A stretch of 64,000 bases of DNA from a bacterium (GTDB taxonomy: Bacteria > Auribacterota > Auribacteria > Auribacterales > Auribacteraceae), in NCBI GenBank assembly GCA_018435605.1, contig JAHDNF010000008.1, positions 375,192-439,191 on the forward strand, read 5' to 3'. The notes under the pieces are model-generated. The model was not told the origin of the DNA. It saw only the letters and a program-made list of their open reading frames with translations, and searched no databases. Position numbers and translations under genes: made by a program. Within the stretch, counting starts at the first letter, position 1. Every line of letters begins with the position of its first letter. Positions 37,975 to 49,000 of this stretch are shown piece by piece.

Positions 37975-38382
37975 CTATTCTTTTTGATCTTTAATTGCGT
38001 AAACAACTCCCTCTCCGCCATTGCGAAGACGGAATATACCGCCCATCATAGTTCCGTCCGGCGACCAGTGCATAGTGGCCATAGCACGATCGTTCTCAAA
38101 AGAAAAAGCCAATTCGATGATTGTACGCTTGATAAGTCCGCTGGCTCTGCCTATTTGTTTCCCGCTTTCATCGATAGTCGATCCATCGATCCTGCCTGAG
38201 GAAATCTCCTGAGTAAGAGACAATTTGTAATCAGCTTTCAAACCCTTATTAACGCCTTTCACCACCTCAATATGCACATTCCAAATTCCATCAAGAGTAT
38301 CATCGGCATAAGTTTTAGAATCACAGACAGCCAGCGCTACCACTAGAAACAACACGAGAACAGCAAACAGAGATTTCATCAT
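37975..38382 (-). CDS. Small exported protein, unknown
   Basis: This 135-residue protein has a clear signal peptide: two Met, a Lys, then SLFAVLVLFLVVALAVC, with either a signal-peptidase I site at TYADD or a lipoprotein-type Cys at about residue 20. The mature part is beta-rich (GIWNVHIEVVKG, YKLSLTQEISSG, SFENDRAMATMHWSPDG, GIFRLRNGGEGVV) and looks like a small extracytoplasmic lipocalin- or DUF-type barrel, but I cannot name a family. GGGAG sits 4 bases before the first ATG and 7 before the second at 38379, which may be the true start. A terminator follows it. Confidence 0.7.
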   Translation of the reverse strand: MMKSLFAVLVLFLVVALAVCDSKTYADDTLDGIWNVHIEVVKGVNKGLKADYKLSLTQEISSGRIDGSTIDESGKQIGRASGLIKRTIIELAFSFENDRAMATMHWSPDGTMMGGIFRLRNGGEGVVYAIKDQKE

Positions 38383-38422
38383 CTAACTCCCTTCGTTGTA
38401 GGCAAAATTTTCTCAGGTTTCA

Positions 38423-39748
38423 TTATTTTGATCCATCGATATAATTTAGACAGTTTGCTTTGCACGGACATTCAAATGCAATTGGAAAAGTTTCAATTTT
38501 TTTCTTGTTTTTAAGTTCAAACAACCTTGGAACCATTTTATCGCGAAGATGTTCCGGACTTATCGGATTAACGTAAATTTTCGTACCGCCTTCAAAACCG
38601 GCCGGATTATTAGTACGCCATTTTATCAGAATATGCCACGGTATGTTTTCCTGTGCATCAAATGGGCTATAGTACCATTCTTCATTGCACGGTATCTGGC
38701 TTCCCATAGCGGCATGACAAGCATGAACAATGTCGCTGACACCACGAATTTCAGCTCTGGTATGATCGGTAGGCATAGCATTTTTGCTTTTTGAATAAAT
38801 CGCTATAGACGGATACCTATGTCCGACTTCGACAAAGGCTATGGCATAATCGTTCTCAGCAAAAACCAGATTATGGTAACTGGCAAAATTGACTGCCTTT
38901 TCGTTATAAATATTCTTATTCGCACGATACAGTTCAAGTTCCTGTTCGATAGCAACACCCCATTCATCAATAGCTACCAACTGTTTGTGAAGATGATCGA
39001 AAGAGGCGCCGGCATTTGCCAGCCAATTCTGAAATACACTTATATATCTAATATAACGGTTGCCCGAAAAAATATCTTTCATAGCTTCGATAGTGAACAG
39101 GAAATAGCGGTAATGTTCTTCCGGAGTCAACTCGCCGGAAGAACACAATTCCACGTCGTATTCAGCGCCTTCTATGTAATGGCGTTTGCTTACAATCAGT
39201 TCATGAGCGCCGCCAAAAAAGGCGTCTGCCATCTTTAGTTTTTCTTCAAGACTGATACTGTTTATTTGAGAGTCGGAAAAACCGGAGATCTTCAACTTCA
39301 GATTCAATATATTGACAATATGCTCAACTCCTTCTGAAGAAGAAAGATATTCGTTTTTGTGCTGTAACGATTCTTTCGAAAGCTGATAAGAATAATTTTT
39401 CACCCAGTAATCATAAGTAACTATTTCAAATAAATTGGGAATTCGGCGGAATTCGGCGACCGTATCAAACAGATTCTCTGCCTTTACACCTTTCAATGTG
39501 ACAAATTTTCCGTTCATTTTAACCATGCGCGCTTTTTCCGGAGGCGTATTGAGATATGTTTGTTCACAGAAGTTACAATATGCCTCAGGCGATTGTTTCT
39601 TGATTTTTTTGGATGTCTTCGGAATCGTATTGCTTATCGGTTTATTCCCTCTTCCGGGAACTGTCCACACCTCTGTGCCGGTAAAAGGATTAACCTGTTT
39701 GATGGTACCGTCGGCCATCTTATAATAATTCTCGAATAAATTACTCAT
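38423..39748 (-). CDS. DUF4921/GalT-like protein
   Basis: The 441-residue protein resembles the DUF4921 group, related to galactose-1-phosphate uridylyltransferases of the HIT superfamily. Visible are ENYYKMADGTIKQVNPFTG near the start, YCNFCEQTYLNTPPEKARM (CxxC metal pair), NAGASFDHLHKQLVAIDEWG with the active-site-type HxH, and CPCKANC near the end, a second possible metal site. It may transfer nucleotidyl groups to sugar phosphates. The ATG at 39748 has GGAGGGG 5-6 bases upstream and is preferred over an upstream ATG at 39829. A promoter lies 37-64 bases upstream. It is the gene immediately downstream of the giant gene. Confidence 0.8.
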   Translation of the reverse strand: MSNLFENYYKMADGTIKQVNPFTGTEVWTVPGRGNKPISNTIPKTSKKIKKQSPEAYCNFCEQTYLNTPPEKARMVKMNGKFVTLKGVKAENLFDTVAEFRRIPNLFEIVTYDYWVKNYSYQLSKESLQHKNEYLSSSEGVEHIVNILNLKLKISGFSDSQINSISLEEKLKMADAFFGGAHELIVSKRHYIEGAEYDVELCSSGELTPEEHYRYFLFTIEAMKDIFSGNRYIRYISVFQNWLANAGASFDHLHKQLVAIDEWGVAIEQELELYRANKNIYNEKAVNFASYHNLVFAENDYAIAFVEVGHRYPSIAIYSKSKNAMPTDHTRAEIRGVSDIVHACHAAMGSQIPCNEEWYYSPFDAQENIPWHILIKWRTNNPAGFEGGTKIYVNPISPEHLRDKMVPRLFELKNKKKIETFPIAFECPCKANCLNYIDGSK

Positions 39749-40074
39749 AAAAACCCCTCCATACCGCGTTATAGTATGATTTTCATTATATAGTAATAGA
39801 TTATGAACGCAAGATTTAATTTGCCTCAATGCTCCGCCAAAGAAACACCCATTGTGGCACAGTATACACTGATAAGTATTAAAAGGCGTATTCTTTTTAT
39901 CGTTATCGAATAAAAATTGTTTACAATAAAGAATAAAGAACGGATTAGAAAAATGCGGACAACCACCCCGTAGTTATAAGAAATGGCACCAGACAAAATC
40001 AATACACTTTTAGATTGCCTAATATTTATACTACCGACAATGACATCTTGTAATTTTCCGGAACGCTATAAGGA
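39749..40074. other. Intergenic region between the giant gene and the DUF4921 gene
   Basis: This 326-base AT-rich region holds the predicted DUF4921 promoter near its left end. It has no credible gene on either strand. I saw no strong terminator after the giant gene; a short ATTGT-AA-ACAAT repeat near 39917-39928, followed by T's, is too small to count. Confidence 0.5.
39785..39812 (-). promoter_or_regulatory. Predicted sigma-70-type promoter of the DUF4921 gene
   Basis: On the minus strand TTGCGT (39812-39807) and a perfect TATAAT (39790-39785) are separated by 16 bases. Transcription would start near 39778, some 30 bases before the ATG. An alternative -35, TTGAGG, lies further upstream. 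The -10 box is good; the -35 is moderate. Confidence 0.5.
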
Positions 40075-43000
40075 TTATGCAAACTCCTCTGCCAGCTTCA
40101 TCTTCTCAAATTCACGCAAATAAGCATTGCTTATTTTTTGTTTCGGCGGCTGAAGAACTAAATTCTGCATGGATTGACCGAACACCTCAGCAAACAACTG
40201 TTCGTAAACATCTTTATCTGCAAATGTTTGCGACAACACCAAAGCGAGTTGCTGTTTGAATCCCGCAACATTCTGCTGTGTTACTAATTGCGGATTATTC
40301 GCAAAAATGTATGCCGATAACGACCGAACAAAAGCACTGCGTAACTGAGATATCGTCAAATCAGCGCCATACAACTGCCGTAACGCGCGAACGAACGGTG
40401 AGTCATCCTCAAACGATACGGTATATTTTTCCAAAAGCGTTGCGATGTCATTCTGATATGCGTCTGCTATAGAAGTTGTACCGAGTATAGTGATATCTTC
40501 AGACAACGTATCGAAGCCATGCAGTGTCCCTTTTATAAATAAGTTGAGCGAACCAACCAAAGTTCGCGCCAAAATTTCGCCGGAAGGTGTTCTTTCCAAA
40601 GCGACTTGCGTATCTATTTCCATAATCTGGATACCTTTTGTGGTAGCGGTTTTTCTCGCATCGGCGTTGCCTGCGTCTATTACCATTTTAATATTTGAGG
40701 TATCCACGTTATAGTTGTCCTGTACAATATCCAGCAAGTCGTTGAATGATTTGTTGCCGGAACCTATATCTTTGGCAAACACATCCACATCCAACTCCGA
40801 TAACCTCAAAACAGACAACTCTTTAATAATATGATCGGAAGAATGTTTATCCGACACTATGGCAAATCGTATTTCTTTGCCTTCAGCTTTAGCACGCTGT
40901 TCTTGAGCTTTAATTGTTTCTTTCAAAATAAAGTTCGATTCGTTAACCGATATTTTACCATCTTCGCTGATCGCGTCAAAATTGATGACGAATACAAACT
41001 GATTATCCGCCCGCTGTGAATTGATAATATCGCTCATTTCATTAACGAGGAAATTACGCACAACCTGTCTTATACGGCTGTCAATGGCCGGCAGTTCAAA
41101 TACGTTTTGCCCTATTCTGTTTTGCATCAAACGTACTAGTTCAACCCGTTTATCAGTATTGGTATCGCGCGTACGAACGTCTTTGAGTGCCGGTATTTTA
41201 TTTTCCATAAACCCCAGCAACTCCTGCCTTGTTGCTTGTGGCATAGATGCAAATAAGGCTGTCATTTCAGGACTCATCGATATTCCAGTGTAAACATGAA
41301 CAAAATATTCCATGAGAGCGTTATGTATCTGCTCTTGACCTGTTATTTTATTGTCGCGCAGGAACAGATAAGTTTCTTTGAACATAGATTCTTCAGGCAG
41401 ATATGCCTTCAAAGCCTGCTCAAGCAACAATCCGAAATATGCTTTCAATCTGTCCGTAAAGATCACATCTCTTACATCAACTCCGCTTATCGCATCAAGC
41501 TGATTTAGGAAATGTTCTACAATCGGGTCGGTTTTGAATGTTCCTTGAACTATATCAATTCCGATATGGCCTCGCACTTCTGCGAATACGGCTCGCAGTT
41601 TATTCTGCAATGCCGGATCAATATTCTTGATAATGTTCTCAAGAACCTCAGTACGTATCATATTGACCGGTATAGTTTTCTGCACCTGGATAGGTGATCG
41701 CTCATCACGATCTTTAAGAGCGTTAGCATAATTTCTTGCTCGCGTTTCAAGAGTTTCAATAGCATTTTTATACTGTACGCTTTCCTGATTGCCCGCCTGT
41801 AGATAATTATCATTTACAACTTTGGTGTACATAGCCATAAACATATCGATACGATTTTTGTTATACTCCACAGCTTTAAAAAATTTTCTGCCGATATTAA
41901 GCCGTTCGCGATTATGAGTTTCCTCATCCGCTTGCGGTGTCAAATGCTCGGTGATACCGATCAATTTACTCAGACACAACTGCATAATTTCCACTTCCTG
42001 ATCACTTACCTCACTCATAATAGTATCGATATCAATAGATTGAGGGGTTTGACCTGCCAGAAGCAAAATATTTTCCGCCGGGACAATTTCAGCCAATTTG
42101 GTTTCGAGTTCAAGTAAAACACCTCTTACAGAAAAAAGCATAGCATCCGATAGAGTTCCTGTAGCCGCATACTCATCGAACATCGATTTGCGGATTGTCT
42201 TAAGATTTGTAAATATTGTAGATAACTCCTGAAGATTTTTCTCGATAAACTCGCGGTTTTCCAGATTAGTTTTATCCTGCAAAATGATGTTATACACATC
42301 TATAGCTCTGTCAAACATCATGCTTGCCGTTTCCATCAACACATTATTCGAGCGTTCCGCAGGGTTATCGATAAGAAACTGAACAACCCGCTGTTGCAGA
42401 ATGGCTTTGACCATAAATTGAAACCCTGCAAGATTAAGGTCTACCAATTCAATAGGCCTGTGTTCACGTAACGAATCGACATATTCCAAAATAAATTCCG
42501 AGGCTTTAGGTTCTTGATTAGCAAAGGCCTTGAAGCCGACGGAATCCAGCATAGATCCAATTATACTCTCGATATAATAGTTCACCGATCTATCTTCGCC
42601 AAAAACAGGACGTCCGGAGAACAAAGATTCAGCAGGCGGCATATCGAATACAATATTAGCCCTTTGCAAGCCTTCGCTATTGATAATCTGGTCGAGCAAG
42701 GCCACAGGCTCCTGTATACCCACTTTTTTCAATTCAGCTTCCAAGCGTTTGTTATCGAGCTTGTCCAATTTCGGCAGGATATATATGTTATTTTCGGCAT
42801 CAAGACTCAAAGAGATATTATACTGAGGTATCATTTTCTGTAACAATATCGTTTCCAAAGGTGACAGTGTACCTAGATTCATACCCTGCATATCCAAAAT
42901 AATATTTTGTACAGAGTTCCTATTTTGCGATGTTATTGCAGACTGCTGTTTCAACCAACTGTTAAGAATCTTTTCCTGCTGATCGATCTTATCAAGAATA

Positions 43001-46000
43001 GATTTCATGATCTGCACTTCGCCGGCATTTAATGAGAAAGGATCGGATATTCCCATATTGCGCAATGTAGATATCTGTCCGGCGGAGAAAATATTTTCTT
43101 CGTCGAGCATAAGTTCTTGAGCTTTGCGTTCAACGGTCAAAGCCATGATATTCGATACTTTCTGAACATAATTATTGTATACTGCGCCAACCGTAGCCTG
43201 TGTAGCTCCCTCACCGGCGAAAAACGTTATAATTTGCTGTGCAAAATCCTCTCCGAACGATTTTTGAACAAATGCCACCGCCCGTTGTATATCGCCGTTA
43301 CTTCTTTCTATCAGAGAAATTATCTGCGGAGCAAGTATTCGTCCGTATTGACCGAATACCCCTATAAAATCCTGCTCCATCTGTTGACGTAACGGAGCTA
43401 TCTCTCCCTCCGGCACACCCTGACGTAATTTCTGTAAATATAAAAAGCGATTCCGTGCTTTCACAACATCCTGAAATTGATCGGCAAATGTATCTCTGAA
43501 AGTGTTATCAGTAATTGATTCCCACAACCCCATCCAACCTTCAAGATCACTAGCAACGCGAACGGCTGAAGGAGTAGAAACATTTTTGTCCGTCTGCAAT
43601 CGATTCATTTCCTTTTGTTCAACTTGCGAAAAATCAGCTATCGCAGATTTCACAACATCCCGCAGGAGATTAGTTTTAGATTTAACCGCCTCGCGAAAAG
43701 CATCATAGCTGGCAACAGAACGCAATGACATAAGCTCCTGCTCGGTTTCTTTCAAACGTGAAAGCTGACGCAAACTGTCATTTGATAGTGTTCCGATTAC
43801 AGCTTCCATAGAAGAAATTTCAGATCTGAGAACGTTGAGCATTCCGTCTATTTTATTTTTATAGGCAACAACATCGTTGTTTTTAAGAAAATGAGCTAAC
43901 GCAGGCAATTCCGCAGGCACTGTAGCAGTACCGGTCAACAATTTAAAATTGTTCGGATTAAAGATAGCTTTCTCGGCAACAGTATTCCTAAGCTGTTGCC
44001 AGTGTGTTATCTGATTGTCAAGCGCCGCTATATCCTTATCAATAGCATCGATTTCCGTCATTGGAGCATGCGCATTTAGTTTTTCAATTCGCTCATTCAT
44101 TTTTTTCTGTTTATCCTCGGTAAGCATACCGATTCTCTCATTAAATTTAGCGAGAATATAATCCTGCAGTGTAGTACCCATAAATTTTTCTTGAATTATT
44201 CCCTCAAGCAAGCCTTCTATCTCAACCCTATCTTTGCCCTTCAGCAAGGCGAGAGCCGAAGCCTGATCTTCAGACAAATTCCACTGAACAGCAATGTGGC
44301 CTGCGATCTTATCTTCAGCTATAGATCCGAACCATTCCTGCAATCTATCGTAAAGACTCTGCTTCATCTGATTCATGGCGGAGGTTGAACCGGTTGAAAA
44401 CAGGTCGACAAATACAGCAAGCTGTTGAGCAGACAAACCGGCAACCATTATCTTATCTCCAACCATAGACACCTGCGAACCCGGAGCGAACATGGTGATA
44501 AATTCAGATAACAGTTGAGTTTTATATTTTTGAACTTCATCATTTAAAAATCCCGATTTATCAACGGCAAAAAGGTCGAGATTATCACCCATAAACCCAA
44601 CCGAAGGTATGAAACCTATATACTCGCCTTTATTATCAACCAAGCCCGGATCAAGCAAAACAGGGGCTATTGCCGCCAATTCCGTTCCTTCCATAGCGGA
44701 TTGCAGACGGGTAAGCGCGCTTATAACAGTATCCTGCATAGCAATCCAAAGACGGACATCATCTGCTTTGTTCTGATTATTTATATGTTGCGAGACTAAA
44801 GATGCCACATATTGATTGAGGTTAGAGATTGTCTGGAGTATTTCGGACATCATCTGATCTGACAACCCTGTTTCCCTGCCTATAGTATACCAGTTGAGCA
44901 ACTCTCCCATAAGTGAACTTAAATATTCAGGTTTATCCGAAACCGATTTTTGCCGGATAGCTTCGCGTAACATATTAAGCACACCGCTTGCCTGCTGTTG
45001 AGCAGTAGCTGTTTCAGGACGAGCTTGTTTTAGAAAATCTATGGAATCACCCTGAACGGTTGATAACATAATTCGTTTTACATTCGCTTCTTCAGCCCGA
45101 TTTGGATATGCGTCCATAATAGACCGGTACAGATTATCAGCCTGCTTGTTTTCGCCGATCTGTGCAAGCATTTGCGCTTTTACGAATTGAGCGTCAACGT
45201 AATATGGATTTTTCGAATCTATTTTCTTAAGAACTTCCTCTATATCTTTCTGAGCCTGCTTACGCGCATCAACTTCAGCCTGATCGGAAAAATTCTGCCG
45301 GTTTTTCTGATATAGTATTTCTAAAGAATAATAATCATATTTCTGCTGTAATGCAGTACGTTCGTTGATATCAATTATACTGTCCTTAGTTTTCTCAAAT
45401 TCTGCAAGAAGCGGATCAATTTGATCAGGACGCGCGTATTTGCTCTGCATCAATACTTCTACCTGTTGTATAAGAAGTGCGGGCACTGTTTCCAAATCCT
45501 GTTCGCGAGCAAGTCCCAACGCACGATCATTGATCTGCCGTGCAGTTTCCTGATGAAAAATACTCGTTTCCTCAGAACCGACGAGATTTGCCCGCCGCAA
45601 CAACTCCTTATTTTGAGGAGTCAATATATCATTTGAAATATCATCGAGAAATTTGATAGGAGTAGTCGATCTTTGATCAACAATAGCCTGAGCTATTTTA
45701 ATAGCTTCCTGCCGTGACCCGGCAACACCGGAATCAATCAAAGCGGCTTCCAGTTTGCTCTTCTGAGCATTATTTATATCTTCTCTGTTGTTATACGATG
45801 CCATAAGCGCGTGCAGTGCGCCAAGCTGGGCGAGTATTTCCTGATCAAACGGAGATACCATAGCCGCTATATGCATTAACGCAAGGGATTCGTGAGTTTT
45901 CTCCCGTAATGCGTCACCACTCCACAAACCGGAATCAATACCTTTTTGTATTTCCATACTTTCTTTAAGCAAATCGTTACGCAAAGAAATACCGCTACCA

Positions 46001-49000
46001 GCATTTTTGTATGATTTTATAATTGTTTCGGCAACACGGTTACGTATGGGAATAGGAAACCGGCTCAATATTGGACGGATATTGTCAAAAAATTCGTCTT
46101 GGAATAGATCCTTTCCGTCACGTAGTAACCCTGACCATGTATCATGAAGATCATTCCATCGGGCGCTCGGATCAAGTTGTTCGACATTGATTAGCAAACG
46201 AACCGCGGTTACATCCACGCCGACATCGACGGAAAAAGTACCTATATCGCTACGTTCCTGACCAAAATTAAAATATCCGCTCTGGTCTACAATCAGGTTC
46301 CGTACATATGTATATATATCTTCTTTACCCTCTCCAAACCCCACGACTTGCCGCTGTATAATCTGAGGATTTATGGACGGAGGAATACTTGCAGAATGCA
46401 AAGAAATAAGCGATAGGAAGTAATCCGCAAGTTTCGCTTTTTGGGCATCTGTTAACGAACTTTCTTTATCCAGTTGAGATATGATGTTGTTTCGCACTGC
46501 CTGCAATAGAGATTCTAGGTTACCTGCAATCTGCTCTACATTGATACCCAGCTTATTGATTATTTCAGTTTCCTGATTCAACGCTTTGGTATCCTTTGAG
46601 TCTATCTCAAGTAATACGCTATTATAGTTCAGCGCCTTTAATAAATACTCACGTTGCAGTTCGCTGTTATTTAGTTTTTCCGCTATTTCAGCTCCCTTCA
46701 GAGCGATATCACGGGCATCTGTATTAGTTACTTTGATATCCGGATAGGAACGGCGCAATAAATCCAGCAATCCTTCTGCAATTTGTATATCATCAAGAGA
46801 TTCCATAGACGGCAAGCGTTCCATTACTTTATTGACGTCAGTGAATAAATCGTCGATCAATATCGCAATCAAATCACGATCACTTGTCAAAGATTTATCG
46901 ATAACGCCGGCCATAATATCAACCAACCTCTGGCGGACATCCTGTGAATATTGCGAAAAGTTGCGAACAACATAGGCTTCCAGCGCAATTCGCCGCCCAT
47001 CCGAATCTTCAACTCGCGCTATTTTTTCCAGTTCAGGGGTTACCTGCGAAGCAAAACTCTCCTGAGGATCGATCTGGAATAAGAAATCATAGGGTGTGCT
47101 TAAATCTTTTTGTAAGCGTTCTCGCTGATCTTTAAATTGTTCCTGAAGTTTTTTATCGAGCTGAGCCTGTTCTTTACGAGCCGCGGCCCATTGGCGGCCT
47201 TCAGGAGTAAACATAGAAAAAAATCTGCCTATAAAAGTCAAACTGCTTGCTATAGTACTCATCACTTTGCTCTGAGGAAAATTTTTATTTATGCGATTAG
47301 ACCATTGGAACAAAGCGTGCTGGGCGTTTTTAATCAGTTCAACAACCTTTCCGCCATCGCGAATGATTGTTGTTTCCATTTGTTTAGAATTATAAGCCAT
47401 AGCCGGATCTGCGCCCTGCTTGAAATGGTCATCGGCTATAGCCAGATTCCGATCAGCTTCATAATCTATGAGAATACTTCTGGCTCCCACAGCGATACTG
47501 TTAGCCGATGCGTTGACCCGTTCTACATCTGCGCCTTCTCCAAGAGTTATTACATTGGCAATAACCTGCGATACGCTCGCGCCGTTATCGGCATTTATAT
47601 ACCTTCCGATTTTAACGTTTCGGATTTGCACATTGTCTGCGATATCGGAAGATACGCGCGAATATTTGCCGATTTCACTATCTATAATAACACTGTTTTT
47701 ACCGACCTTGACGCTATCACCGAGTTTAGCGTCAATTAATACCGAGCCTTTGGCGACATTGTTTTTGTTGTATTCATTATCACCTATCAGAACAACTCCG
47801 TTTTCAACATACAATTGACCGCGCTGTAATTTACCGAACAAAGGATTGCGTATTACAGGATTGTCGCGGAAAAACGCCTGCTGTTCGTCCTTGCCCATCA
47901 TCATCAATCCCTGCATACCGCCGATGCTGTCAAGCAGTTGTTTGATCTGAAATACGGTGAACAACTCTGGGCTTATATCCTGAATGTGGCCTAAGTCGTG
48001 GCCTTCTATCTGTCCTGCCTTATTTTTACCAAATACAACAACATTATCGCCGACTTTAATCAACCCACCGTTTTCAAGTAGATTTTCAAGCTGTTGGGTA
48101 TATTTTCGGTTTTTAAGTTCAAAGATGGTTTTTTTGCCCAATTCCAACGTAGCGGTGGGCTGGCCTTTGGAAGTAATAATAATCGCATCTATATCCAATC
48201 CGCCGCCATTAACTGCCGCATAGCCTTCGAGACGGGCTATAATTGCCTGCGCCGCCTGATCCATGGAATCAACCTGAATTTCCATAGCTTTTGTACCGTC
48301 TTTACGATGAAATACTTTTATAGCCCCTTTAACTCCGTCTATCGACTGTACTGCCCCTTGCAAATCCTGTCCGGAGATACCTTCATACTCCAGTAGTCCA
48401 TCCTTGGCGGTTATTTTAACCTGAGGCTTAACAAGTTCTTTTTTATCTTCAATAGACCTTTGATCCTCAATAACTTTCACCGATTGTACAGGAAAAATTG
48501 AAGATGGGGTTATTTCTGCCGTAGGTTCGATTCTTTCATGTTTTTCAAAAACGCGATTAGAGGCCTTCTGGCGAGTAATGAGCTGATCATCCGGCTTTTG
48601 ACGCCGGAAAATATTTTTCATTATAAAATTAACAACGATGTCGGCGGCCTTCACGAGTCCTCTTTCCTGACGCGGCTCCTGCTTCATTATATCTATTTTA
48701 CGCTGTTTATAGAGCTGATCAACAGCCTCATCAACAGTTCTAGCAGTATTCTTTTCCTGCGTTCCGAGATCGAGTGTCTCGCTTTTTTTGATCTGCTCCA
48801 TGTATTTCTTACGATTTTCAATTACAGACACCGCATAGGAATCGATAATTCCTTTTTCAAACGACTCGAAAGATTTTTGTATCTCAGCCTCAAATTCTTT
48901 AATGACTTGCCCTATCTGGCGGTCAAGATTTGCCTGAAACTCCTCACGGATTTGAGACGTTCGCTCGTATAATTCTTTGGTAGCTATGAGAAATTGAGGT

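Noticed and set aside
37954-38212. Two overlapping plus-strand frames opposite the small secreted-protein gene
   Set aside because: The minus-strand frame has a signal peptide, ribosome binding site and terminator, whereas the plus-strand frames have none.
47137-47739. A 200-codon antisense frame opposite the beta-helix-like region
   Set aside because: Same reason: it mirrors a real coding frame and its translation is a low-quality mix of hydrophobic and polar residues with no motif.
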